A DNA stretch of 64,000 nt, from NCBI GenBank assembly GCA_022508525.1, contig JAFLVA010000002.1, positions 1 through 64,000 of the forward strand, written 5' to 3'. The DNA is from Erysipelotrichales bacterium. Lineage in GTDB: Bacteria > Bacillota_I > Bacilli_A > RFN20 > CAG-826. Positions 28,560 to 38,138 of the stretch are shown here, piece after piece; the stretch's first letter is position 1; each line of letters opens with the position of its first letter. Both the position numbers and the translations under genes were made by a program. Under the pieces are notes generated by a model. It searched no databases and was not told the origin of the DNA. It saw only the letters and a program-made list of their open reading frames with translations.

Positions 28560-29534
28560 ATGAAAATAGGTAATATAGAATTTCAAGGTAATGTTATTTT
28601 AGCTCCAATGGCAGGTATTACAAATATCGCATATCGTGAGTATATGAAAAAGTTTGGGGTTGCTTTAACATACACTGAGATGGTGAGTGATTGTGGACTT
28701 ATTTACGAAAATAAAGTCACATATAAATATTTAGAAATCTCAAAGAGTGAGCATCCTGTTGCTATTCAAATATTCGGTGGAAAAAAGGAAACTTTACTTG
28801 AGGCTTTAAAAATTATTGAAAGTCAAAAAGACGATTACGACTTTATAGATGTTAACCTTGGATGTCCCGTTCCTAAGGTTACCAAAACCGGTGCTGGGTC
28901 AGCATGGCTTAAACGCAAAGAAGAGTTATTTGATATGATATCAGCGTTAGTTAAAGCATCAAAAAAACCAGTCACAGCAAAGATAAGAATAGGTTGGGAT
29001 GATTCTTCAATTAACGTTGAAGAAATTGTGTTAACACTCCAAAATGCGGGAATTTCGCTTATTGCTATACATCCTAGAACTAGGAATCAACTTTATTCTG
29101 GAAAGGCAAATTACGAACGAATTAAAGACATAAAGAGCATCATGACCGTGCCTTTGGTTATAAGTGGTGATATATTCACTTTGGAAGATGCTATAAATGC
29201 TCAAGAGATGACTAATGCAGATGGAATAATGGTAGCAAGAGGCGCTCTTGGAAATCCATATTTAATTAAACAAATTGATCACTATTTCAAGACTGGTGAG
29301 AAATTAAGTAATCCAACACTTGAAGATCAAATCAGATATTTGAATGAGTATGCTTTAGAACTAATAAAACTAAAAGGCGAATATGTGGCAATTCATGAGT
29401 TACGTGGTATTGCACCACATTTCTTTAAAGGATATCCAAATACTAAGCAAATTAGGCTAAGACTAGCTACAGAAATAGAAACTTTTTCAGATTTAGAAAA
29501 AATATTAAACGATATTAAAGCAAGTATGCTTTAA
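28560..29534 (+). CDS. dus: tRNA-dihydrouridine synthase
   Basis: NVILAPMAGITNIAYR, DVNLGCPVPKVTKTGAGSAWL, RGIAPHFFKG. Confidence 0.95.
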   Translation: MKIGNIEFQGNVILAPMAGITNIAYREYMKKFGVALTYTEMVSDCGLIYENKVTYKYLEISKSEHPVAIQIFGGKKETLLEALKIIESQKDDYDFIDVNLGCPVPKVTKTGAGSAWLKRKEELFDMISALVKASKKPVTAKIRIGWDDSSINVEEIVLTLQNAGISLIAIHPRTRNQLYSGKANYERIKDIKSIMTVPLVISGDIFTLEDAINAQEMTNADGIMVARGALGNPYLIKQIDHYFKTGEKLSNPTLEDQIRYLNEYALELIKLKGEYVAIHELRGIAPHFFKGYPNTKQIRLRLATEIETFSDLEKILNDIKASML

Positions 29535-29583
29535 ATATTAAAAGAAATTTGTTACAATGTGAAAGCGTTGAGAGGTGTTATCA

Positions 29584-31086
29584 ATGGAAGAAAAAGAATT
29601 AAATGACCAAGAATTAGTAAGAAGACAAAAAGTAGAAAAATTAAAAGAGCTCAATATTGATCCTTTTGGACAAGCTTTTGATCGCAAAGAATGGTCACAA
29701 GACATTAAAGATAGAATTGTTGGTTTATCTGAAGACCAAGTTAAAGAACTAGATTGGCATGTATCTATTGCTGGTCGTATTATGTTTGTTAGAAAAATGG
29801 GAAAAGCAAGCTTTTTTGCTATCCAAGATGTCAAAGGAAAACAACAAGTATATATCAGTATCGACACTGTCGGTGAAGAACAATATAACTTATTTAAGAT
29901 GGCCGATGTTGGTGATATCGTAGGTGTCAAAGGACTTGTTATGTTAACAAGAACAGGCGAACCAACAGTTAAATGTTTAGAATACACACATTTAAGCAAA
30001 GCTTTACGTCCTTTGCCTGAAAAGTTTCATGGTTTAACAGACAAAGAAGAACGATATAGAAGAAGATATGTCGATTTGATTATGAATGAAGATGCAAAGC
30101 GTATTGCACTAATGCGTCCTAGAATAATTCGAGCAATTCAAAATTATTGTGATAATTTAGGATTTATTGAAGTTGACACTCCAGTATTACAACCAATTCA
30201 AGGTGGAGCAACAGCAAGACCATTTGTCACACATCATAATGCTTTGGATAGAGATTTCTTTATGCGTATTGCAACCGAACTACCACTTAAACGTTTAATT
30301 GTTGGTGGTCTTGAAAAAGTATATGAAATTGGACGTTTATTCAGAAATGAAGGTATGGATTTAACTCACAATCCAGAATTTACAACAATTGAATTATATG
30401 AAGCATATGGCGATTTATCATCAATGATGAGAATCACTGAAGGCATGATAAGACACGCTGCAGAAACTGTTGCAAATAAAATGGAATTTATAAATATCTT
30501 TAATCCTGAAGGTGAAAAGATTGATTTATCAAAACCATTTAGAGTTGTTACAATGTGTGACATGATTAAACAAGAGACTGGTGTTGATTTCAAAGCAAAT
30601 CACTATAGCTTAGAAGAGGCAATTGAACTTGCTAAAAAGCACAACGTTCCTATTGAAAAGCATTTTACTACTGGACATATTATTAATGCTTTCTTTGAAA
30701 CATATTGTGAAGATAAGTTAATTCAACCAACATTCTTATGTGGACACCCAGTGGAAATTTCACCATTAACAAAGATAGATACAACAGATCCAAGATTTGT
30801 ACAAAGATTTGAACTTTACATTGGTGGTCATGAATTTGCAAACGCTTATACCGAATTAAATGACCCAATTGATCAAAAGAATAGATTTATTGAACAATTG
30901 AAGGAAAGAGATGCTGGAAATGATGAAGCAAGTCAAATGGATGTTGATTTTGTTGAATCATTAGAATATGGTATGCCACCATGTGGTGGAGTGGGAATGG
31001 GTATTGACAGATTGGTAATGTTACTTACAGAGCAATCATCAATTCGTGAAGTTATTTTATTCCCATGCATGAAACCTATTGATTAG
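29584..31086 (+). CDS. lysS: Lysyl-tRNA synthetase (class II)
   Basis: FIEVDTPVLQPIQGGATARPF, RLFRNEGMDLTHNPEFT, GVGMGIDRLVMLLT. Confidence 0.98.
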   Translation: MEEKELNDQELVRRQKVEKLKELNIDPFGQAFDRKEWSQDIKDRIVGLSEDQVKELDWHVSIAGRIMFVRKMGKASFFAIQDVKGKQQVYISIDTVGEEQYNLFKMADVGDIVGVKGLVMLTRTGEPTVKCLEYTHLSKALRPLPEKFHGLTDKEERYRRRYVDLIMNEDAKRIALMRPRIIRAIQNYCDNLGFIEVDTPVLQPIQGGATARPFVTHHNALDRDFFMRIATELPLKRLIVGGLEKVYEIGRLFRNEGMDLTHNPEFTTIELYEAYGDLSSMMRITEGMIRHAAETVANKMEFINIFNPEGEKIDLSKPFRVVTMCDMIKQETGVDFKANHYSLEEAIELAKKHNVPIEKHFTTGHIINAFFETYCEDKLIQPTFLCGHPVEISPLTKIDTTDPRFVQRFELYIGGHEFANAYTELNDPIDQKNRFIEQLKERDAGNDEASQMDVDFVESLEYGMPPCGGVGMGIDRLVMLLTEQSSIREVILFPCMKPID

Positions 31087-31096
31087 TAAAAATAGT

Positions 31097-31129
31097 GCTC
31101 CCGTTTGTATAAGCGGGAGCTTTTATTTT
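31097..31129 (+). terminator. Intrinsic terminator after lysS
   Basis: GCTCCCG-tttgtataag-CGGGAGC-TTTTATTTT. Confidence 0.85.
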
Positions 31130-31227
31130 GCATAAATATATAGAAGATACGATTTATTTTGTATAAAACAAAATATAATGGCAAAAATTAAAGAGCGAAA
31201 ACATAAAATTGTTTTAGGAGAGAAAAT

Positions 31228-33282
31228 ATGCTTGAAAAATTTTGCCTTGAAGCACAGAGAATTATTTCTTCTGCCGAATCTCTGTCTTTTGATTTATCAC
31301 ACAACTCAATCGCCAGTGAACATTTTTTATTGGCAATTTTGAAAATACCTGATAACACAATGACCATCATACTTAAAAAGTATGGCATTACTTTTAAAAG
31401 CGTTGTAAATGATGTTAAACATTTTGAAGTAGAACAAAAACAAGATATTTTCTTTATGGAATATGATGATAGTTTTAAAAAGCTATTAGATGAAGCTCAA
31501 ACGATAAGTAAAGAGTATAAAGAAGAAAAAGTATCAGTAAATGTAATGCTCATATCTTTTTTAAAAAATTTAAGTGGAATTTGTAGAGAAATATTTGCAA
31601 AAAACCATGTTGACACTGCAATGATATTGGCCACTTTAATAAAAAGCCAAAAAAAGCATAGTGAACTAGATAAAATCATTGATTTGCATGATTTATCAAA
31701 GATAAAAAAAGATCCATTAATTGGTAGAAAGAAAGAACTGCAACAATTAATACTTGCCTTAAGAAGACGGAATAAGCCTAATGCAATATTAGTTGGTGCA
31801 CCTGGGGTAGGGAAAACTGCAATTGTTGAAGAATTAGCTAGACTAATTTCAGAAAATAAGGTTCCTGGTCTAGAGAGTAAAAGAATATATGAATTGGATA
31901 TTGCCTCAGTAGTTGGTGGAACAAAGTATAGAGGAGAATTTGAAGATAAATTAAAAAAGATTATTAAAAACGTAAACGAAGATGGAAATGCTATTCTTTT
32001 TATTGATGAAATTCACAATATTATTAAAGCTGGCGGTGCAGAAGGTGCAATTGACGCTAGTAACATTTTAAAACCTTATTTGTCTCGAGGAGATATTCAA
32101 ATTATAGGTGCTACAACTAGTGATGAATACCATAATATATTTCTAAAAGACAAAGCATTGAATAGAAGATTCCAAATTATATTTGTCGATCCATCTAGTA
32201 AAGAAGAAACTCTTGATATACTAACAAATTTAAAATCAATTTATGAGGATTACTATAAAATAAAAATAGATGACGAGATGAATAAATATATTGTTGAGAT
32301 AGCAGATGAATTCATCCCTAATCAATCATTTCCTGATAAAGCCTTAGATATTTTAGATAACAGTTGTGTAATGTCAAATAAGTATTTGACTAAAAACGAC
32401 ATCAATAAGATGGTTGAAAAATTTTATAATGTGTCAATTAATAAAGAACCTAAAGCATTTATAGTAAAAAAAGAATTAGAAAAAGAAATATATGGACAAA
32501 AAGAGGCAATTGAAACAATATATAAAGCCTTACTTAGTGTGGAATATGGATTAAACAATGAAAACTCTCCACTTGTAACAATGCTATTTGTCGGACCAAG
32601 CGGAGTCGGAAAAACAGAATGTGCAAAAATAATTGCAAGAGAATATTATCAAAGTTCAGAAAACTTAATTAAATTGGACATGGCATGTTTCCAAGACCAT
32701 GCTGCAGTTAATAAATTAATTGGGGCAGCTCCAGGTTATCAAGATAGTGATAATTTAACAAGTTTTGTAAGAAAAATTAAAAACCATCCAAATTCTGTTG
32801 TATTATTAGATGAAATAGACAAGGCTAGTGTAGAAGTATTGGATTTCTTTTTAAATGTTTTTGATGAAGGATATTTTATTGATGCCCACAATAATGTAAT
32901 TAATTGTCGAAACGTAATATTCATTATGACTAGCAATGCTGGAAATGATATTTATGAAAATAAGATGAACTTTAATATAGGACAATCTGATACTATAAAT
33001 TCAAGCAATAATACATATAAATCTTTATTGGCGTTCTTTAGAAGTGAATTTCTAAACCGCATAACATATTTGGTTGAATTTAATTACATTGATGTAGAAA
33101 CTTCTAAATTAATTGGACAAAAATACATTAATAAACGTGATGTTAGCGAAGAAACAACTTTAGACTTTCTAAACAAGTTGTCACTATCTGAAGGGAAAGT
33201 AAAATCCTCTGGAGCAAGATATATTAAACGCTTGGCCCTTGATGCGATACTTAATGATATAAATAAGAAAAATCGGGTTTAA
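31228..33282 (+). CDS. ClpC/ClpA-like Hsp100 AAA+ protein lacking the M-domain
   Basis: Clp-N repeat, D1 GAPGVGKTAIVEELA, D2 GPSGVGKTECAKIIA, LLDEIDKA; no coiled-coil insertion between D1 and D2. Confidence 0.88.
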   Translation: MLEKFCLEAQRIISSAESLSFDLSHNSIASEHFLLAILKIPDNTMTIILKKYGITFKSVVNDVKHFEVEQKQDIFFMEYDDSFKKLLDEAQTISKEYKEEKVSVNVMLISFLKNLSGICREIFAKNHVDTAMILATLIKSQKKHSELDKIIDLHDLSKIKKDPLIGRKKELQQLILALRRRNKPNAILVGAPGVGKTAIVEELARLISENKVPGLESKRIYELDIASVVGGTKYRGEFEDKLKKIIKNVNEDGNAILFIDEIHNIIKAGGAEGAIDASNILKPYLSRGDIQIIGATTSDEYHNIFLKDKALNRRFQIIFVDPSSKEETLDILTNLKSIYEDYYKIKIDDEMNKYIVEIADEFIPNQSFPDKALDILDNSCVMSNKYLTKNDINKMVEKFYNVSINKEPKAFIVKKELEKEIYGQKEAIETIYKALLSVEYGLNNENSPLVTMLFVGPSGVGKTECAKIIAREYYQSSENLIKLDMACFQDHAAVNKLIGAAPGYQDSDNLTSFVRKIKNHPNSVVLLDEIDKASVEVLDFFLNVFDEGYFIDAHNNVINCRNVIFIMTSNAGNDIYENKMNFNIGQSDTINSSNNTYKSLLAFFRSEFLNRITYLVEFNYIDVETSKLIGQKYINKRDVSEETTLDFLNKLSLSEGKVKSSGARYIKRLALDAILNDINKKNRV

Positions 33283-33303
33283 CAAACAAACTCGATTTTT
33301 TAT
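33270..33303 (+). terminator. Intrinsic terminator after clpC-like gene
   Basis: AAATCGGGTTT-aacaaac-AAACTCGATTTTTTATTT. Confidence 0.75.
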
Positions 33304-33380
33304 TTGCTTATATTTTCTATCTGTTTTTAAAATTTAAGCACTATATTATTTATAAAGGGCAATAATGAAAAAAATCTTTC

Positions 33381-33409
33381 TTTACATTTTATGGTTGATA
33401 AGATATAAT
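33381..33409 (+). promoter_or_regulatory. Sigma-A-type promoter for rpsF operon
   Basis: TTTACA-17 nt-TATAAT. Confidence 0.75.
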
Positions 33410-33492
33410 CTTATCGGTAGTGTGAAGGCTATCAAAAATGCTCTCTGCTATTTATTTTAAATAGCCAGATTGACCATAGGGAGGTGTACTAA

Positions 33493-33780
33493 ATGCGCAA
33501 GTACGAAATTATGTATATTCTTATGCCACAACTTAGCGAAGAAGATCGTAAGAATGAAATCGAAAAATTAAGCAAGATTTTAACTGACAATGGTGCAAAA
33601 GTTAACGATGTTAATGAATGGGGTCTCCGTGAATTAGCATACGAAATTAAAGACCAAATGAAAGGTTATTATGTTGTTTTAAAAGTTGAAGCAGATAATG
33701 TTGCAACTAAAGAATTCGATCGTTTAGTCAAAATTGACAACAACGTTATTCGTCACATTATTGTCGTTGATAATAACTAA
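33493..33780 (+). CDS. rpsF: 30S ribosomal protein S6
   Basis: RKYEIMYILMP..; NEWGLRELAYEIKDQMKGYYVVLKVEA. Confidence 0.97.
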   Translation: MRKYEIMYILMPQLSEEDRKNEIEKLSKILTDNGAKVNDVNEWGLRELAYEIKDQMKGYYVVLKVEADNVATKEFDRLVKIDNNVIRHIIVVDNN

Positions 33781-33801
33781 TTAAACAAGGAGAAAACCAA
33801 A

Positions 33802-34242
33802 ATGATTAATCGTGTAGTTTTAGTTGGACGTTTAACTCGTGATCCAGAATTAAGAAAAACTGCTCAAAACGGCACATCCGTTGTTTCCTTCACAGTTGCA
33901 GTTGATAATCGCAGAACTCCAAATGGAGAAAAAAGCACTAGCTTTATTCCATGTATCGCATGGAGAGAGATGGCTGATTCTGTTTCTAAATTTACTCACA
34001 AAGGATCACTTGTTGGTGTCGAAGGCCGTTTAACACAACGAACATATGTGAACAAAGAGGGGAAAAACACTTCTGTTTTTGAAGTGGTCTGTGATACGGT
34101 TCAATTTTTAGAACCTAAATCTAACAATGTGGAAAATGTTCCACTTGATCCAACATTCCCTGAAGATACAATTGAAGAAACGATAAACGATAATAAAAAT
34201 TTAAATACGGTAGACATCGCTGATGATGACTTACCATTCTAA
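33802..34242 (+). CDS. ssb: Single-stranded DNA-binding protein
   Basis: MINRVVLVGRLTRDPELRKT; C-terminal DDDLPF. Confidence 0.98.
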   Translation: MINRVVLVGRLTRDPELRKTAQNGTSVVSFTVAVDNRRTPNGEKSTSFIPCIAWREMADSVSKFTHKGSLVGVEGRLTQRTYVNKEGKNTSVFEVVCDTVQFLEPKSNNVENVPLDPTFPEDTIEETINDNKNLNTVDIADDDLPF

Positions 34243-34270
34243 TTAAATTAAAAGAAAGGTCGGTATTATT

Positions 34271-34498
34271 ATGGGTTATAAGAAAATGAGACCTAGAAAA
34301 AAGGTCTGCAATTTTTGCAAAAATAAAAGTACTCACATCGATTTTAAAGATGTTGAAATGCTCAAACACTATATCTCTTTAAACGGAAAGATTTCACCAC
34401 GTCGTACAACAGGTACATGTGCGAAACACCAAAGAGAAGTTGCTGTGGCAATTAAAAATGCACGTTTTATGGCATTGTTACCTTACACAGTTGAGTAA
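34271..34498 (+). CDS. rpsR: 30S ribosomal protein S18
   Basis: [47 protein letters not shown]. Confidence 0.97.
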   Translation: MGYKKMRPRKKVCNFCKNKSTHIDFKDVEMLKHYISLNGKISPRRTTGTCAKHQREVAVAIKNARFMALLPYTVE

Positions 34499-34515
34499 TT
34501 CTTGAGTTAAATTAT

Positions 34516-34547
34516 GGCTTCCAAAATAGTAGGAAGCCTTTTATTTT
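34516..34547 (+). terminator. Intrinsic terminator after rpsR
   Basis: GGCTTCC-aaaatagta-GGAAGCC-TTTTATTTT. Confidence 0.8.
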
Positions 34548-34566
34548 AATGTAAAGTGGGTGAACT

Positions 34567-35505
34567 ATGAAAAAAACTGGTTATATTACAGATGCTGCAA
34601 TGATAACTGCAGTAATGGCGGTTATGCTTTTAATTGATAATTTTGCTGGTGGTTTTTTGTTAGTTAATTTAGCTTTCTTTTTGCCAGTTCCTATTACTAT
34701 ATATGGATTAAAACACAATTATAAAAAAGCAATATTACCAGCAGTTGCTACTGTTATTATTAGTTTGATTATTAATTGGCTGGTTGGCTTATTATACATA
34801 TTACCATCTGCGATTGTAGCTATAGTATATATAATCGTAATTAATAAATTTACAAGCAAAACTGGATTAAAAATTGGAATCATGTTTGCGGGATCTTTGA
34901 TAGTAAATATTTTAACTACCGTTATATTTTCTCGAGTACTATTTGGCTATACAATAGTTGAAGACTCGTTAAGTCTTGCGGATAGTATGATAGATATAAT
35001 TGCTAATTTAGGATTGAGTAATGAAACGATTAATAATACTTTAAGAGCAATTGTTGTTAGTGTTATTCCTGCAATAGTTGCTATAAACAGCTTAATGGAA
35101 GCTATAATTGCATATCTTATTATTTCAATTTTAGCACAAAGAGTTTTAAAACTTGATATAGGCGGAAATGTTTTGGCACTGAAGATTAAAGTGCCATCCA
35201 TTGTAACATTTATTTTCTTACCACTATCGCTAATTAGCATGTTTTTTATTGATAAATTAGTTAATTATGAAACTTTCGGAATAGTACAGATACTTGTTAC
35301 TATTGGATTGAATATATTAGTTTTACTATGTCTTGCATATTTAATTGAAGCAGTTGTGCTTTCAAGTTTATATTTCACGCGAATTAGAAAAAGACACTTA
35401 ATGTTTGTTAGTTTACTATTATTGTTATTTATGCCTATGATATTTGTAATAGTTGGTTTCATAGATTCTGTTTTTGATTTAAAAGCAAAAATATTGCGTA
35501 AATGA
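34567..35505 (+). CDS. DUF2232 / YybS-like membrane protein
   Basis: Polytopic; TDAAMITAVMAVMLLID...; syntenic between rpsR and gdpP. Confidence 0.8.
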   Translation: MKKTGYITDAAMITAVMAVMLLIDNFAGGFLLVNLAFFLPVPITIYGLKHNYKKAILPAVATVIISLIINWLVGLLYILPSAIVAIVYIIVINKFTSKTGLKIGIMFAGSLIVNILTTVIFSRVLFGYTIVEDSLSLADSMIDIIANLGLSNETINNTLRAIVVSVIPAIVAINSLMEAIIAYLIISILAQRVLKLDIGGNVLALKIKVPSIVTFIFLPLSLISMFFIDKLVNYETFGIVQILVTIGLNILVLLCLAYLIEAVVLSSLYFTRIRKRHLMFVSLLLLLFMPMIFVIVGFIDSVFDLKAKILRK

Positions 35506-35651
35506 TAGTAAATTACTAATATTTATTTTTCGAAAAGTTAATAAAATAAAAGAAGTCGTTATTTTAAACACATATAATAGAGTCATATTATTTAAATATA
35601 TGGCTTTTTTTATTTTATTTATTGTATAATAAATAATATTGAGGTGATTGT

Positions 35652-37667
35652 ATGTTAAAAACTATTAAATCATTGAAATTTAGAATTATCACTTTGTTGG
35701 CAATCGAGTTATTAGTGATTACAGGCTTTTTTACATTATGGTTCTATAATATTTGGAAATTAAAAGATATTGTAGATGTCACAATAATTTTAATTGCCAC
35801 CTTAGCAATAATTCTGATCAACGCGATTGCTTTTATCGTTGTATTTAGATTAGTCGGTAAGAAAAGATATACAACTGATTTAAAAGCTGCTCAACTTATT
35901 GGATCTGATGTTCAAGAAGCATATAATTTTGGCATGATTGGTTTACTTGTCGTAGATGAAACCGATACTATAATTTGGACTAATGAATTGTTCTCTGACC
36001 GTCAAATAAATATTATGGACAGTAATATTTTTGAGTGGCAACCAAGATTACGTCAATTAAAAGAAATGAACGATTCAGAACAAACTACAAAAATAGAAAT
36101 TAATAGCCATATCTATGAAGTTAAGTATTTAAGAGATGCGATGCTTTATATTTTTAAAGACATTACTCAAGCGGAATCTTATTATAACTATTCGCAAGAT
36201 CATGCCCCAGTAGTAGGATACATTATGCTTGATAACTACGCAGATGTATCAATTAATATTGATGAAAGTTCTGATCAAGTAGCAGATGTACGTAAAGCTA
36301 TTAATGATTTTGCTGCAAGACATAATGCATTTTTACGTAGATATCGTACAGATGCATATATGATTTTCTTATTCTATAAAGATTTTGAAATTATGAGAGA
36401 TATTGATAAATTCTCAATTTTAGATAAAATTCGTGAACTCAGTTTACATCAAGAAACACCATTAACTTTATCAATGGGATTTGCTCATGGGTTCCCAGAT
36501 GTTGTTAAATTAAACGAAATGGCTGCATCCACAATTGATATTGCAATGTCTCGTGGTGGAGACCAAATTGTTGTATCAAAATATGGTGAAGATTTGTCAT
36601 TCTACGGAGGAAAATCTGAAGCACAAGAAAGACATAATAAAGTTAAGGCACGTGTTAACGCTGATACTTTATTGGCGTTTATTAATCGTTCGTCTAATGT
36701 CATTATCATGGGACACAAAGATAGCGATTTAGATTCAATGGGATCATCATTAGGTATTAAAGCAATTTGTGATAGTTTGAAAAAACCAGCCTCTGTTGTG
36801 TTTGATCAAAAATCAACAGAATCAAAAACTAAGAGTGCAATTACAACACTTTTCTCACGCGATGATATTAATAAGATAATGGTTAGTCCACATGATGCTA
36901 TGGACAAACTAAAAGCAAATACATTAGTAATTGTAACTGATGTCCATAAGCCATCAATGACACTATGCCCAAAATTATTAGAAGAGGCAAATACAATTGC
37001 GGTTATTGACCATCATAGACGCGCAGGAGAATTTATTGAAAATGCAGCATTTAGCTATATTGAACCTTCAGCATCTTCTGCAAGTGAATTGATTGCTGAA
37101 TTGATTCAATATTCATCTGTTAACCCTAAAATTGAATTGCCAGCGGATTATGCAACATTTATGCTAGCAGGTATATATCTAGATACAAATTTCTTTAGAA
37201 CAAAAACCACAGGTATTGGCACATTCCAAGCCTCAATGTTATTAAAAGAATATGGCGCAGATAATACTTTGGCCGATAGTTTCTTGAAAGACGAATTTGA
37301 AGAATATACTTTAAAGACAAAGATTATGAACAATTCTTCAACTCCTCATTTTGGTGTTGTTGTATCTCTTGCTGATCAAAGAGATATCATAGAACCTGCA
37401 ACTCTTGCAAAAGTAGCTAACCAAACTCTACAAATTAAAGGAGTTAATGCTTGCTTTGTCATTGGTAGAACTAGTGAAAAAGATGTAAGAATATCAGCAA
37501 GAAGTGATGGAACAATAAATGTTCAATCTTTAATGGAAAAAATCGGTGGTGGCGGTCACTTTGCAATGGCAGCTGCAAGTTTTGAAAATATGACTATTGA
37601 AGAAGTTAATGCAAAATTATTAGAAACATTAGATTTATATATTAACTATGTAAGAACAGTTAAATAG
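35652..37667 (+). CDS. gdpP: Cyclic-di-AMP phosphodiesterase GdpP
   Basis: N-terminal TM pair, degenerate PAS/GGDEF, DHH domain GHKDSDLDSMGSSLG, IDHHRR, GGGGHFAMAAA. Confidence 0.94.
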   Translation: MLKTIKSLKFRIITLLAIELLVITGFFTLWFYNIWKLKDIVDVTIILIATLAIILINAIAFIVVFRLVGKKRYTTDLKAAQLIGSDVQEAYNFGMIGLLVVDETDTIIWTNELFSDRQINIMDSNIFEWQPRLRQLKEMNDSEQTTKIEINSHIYEVKYLRDAMLYIFKDITQAESYYNYSQDHAPVVGYIMLDNYADVSINIDESSDQVADVRKAINDFAARHNAFLRRYRTDAYMIFLFYKDFEIMRDIDKFSILDKIRELSLHQETPLTLSMGFAHGFPDVVKLNEMAASTIDIAMSRGGDQIVVSKYGEDLSFYGGKSEAQERHNKVKARVNADTLLAFINRSSNVIIMGHKDSDLDSMGSSLGIKAICDSLKKPASVVFDQKSTESKTKSAITTLFSRDDINKIMVSPHDAMDKLKANTLVIVTDVHKPSMTLCPKLLEEANTIAVIDHHRRAGEFIENAAFSYIEPSASSASELIAELIQYSSVNPKIELPADYATFMLAGIYLDTNFFRTKTTGIGTFQASMLLKEYGADNTLADSFLKDEFEEYTLKTKIMNNSSTPHFGVVVSLADQRDIIEPATLAKVANQTLQIKGVNACFVIGRTSEKDVRISARSDGTINVQSLMEKIGGGGHFAMAAASFENMTIEEVNAKLLETLDLYINYVRTVK

Positions 37668-37678
37668 AGGTGAAAACA

Positions 37679-38128
37679 ATGAAAGTTATTTTATTACAAG
37701 ATGTAAAAAATGTGGGTAAAAAAGGCCAAACAATTGAAGTTAGTGATGGATACGCTAATAACTTTCTTTTGCCTCGAAGATTAGGTGTCAATGCGACAAA
37801 ACGTAGTATGGAAATCTTGGATAAACAAAAAGAAGATGCAAGAGCTTTAGACGAACAAAACCGCAAAGATGCTGAGGCATTAAGAGAAAAGTTAAAAAGT
37901 ATTACATTAGAATTCGAAGTAAAATCTGGAAAAGATGGAAAACTTTTCGGATCAGTTTCTTCAAAGCAAATTGTTGAAGCTTTGAAAAAGCAACACAATA
38001 TTTCTATAGACAAAAAGAAATTTGTTGATAAAGAAACTGTTAATACATTGGGAATAACTATTCTTAAAAACGAATTATATAAAGGTGTTATTGCTGAAAT
38101 AAAAGTACATGTAAGTGAAGCAAAGTAG
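37679..38128 (+). CDS. rplI: 50S ribosomal protein L9
   Basis: MKVILLQDVKNVGKKGQTIEVSDGYANNFLLPR. Confidence 0.97.
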   Translation: MKVILLQDVKNVGKKGQTIEVSDGYANNFLLPRRLGVNATKRSMEILDKQKEDARALDEQNRKDAEALREKLKSITLEFEVKSGKDGKLFGSVSSKQIVEALKKQHNISIDKKKFVDKETVNTLGITILKNELYKGVIAEIKVHVSEAK

Positions 38129-38138
38129 GTGGGAATTA

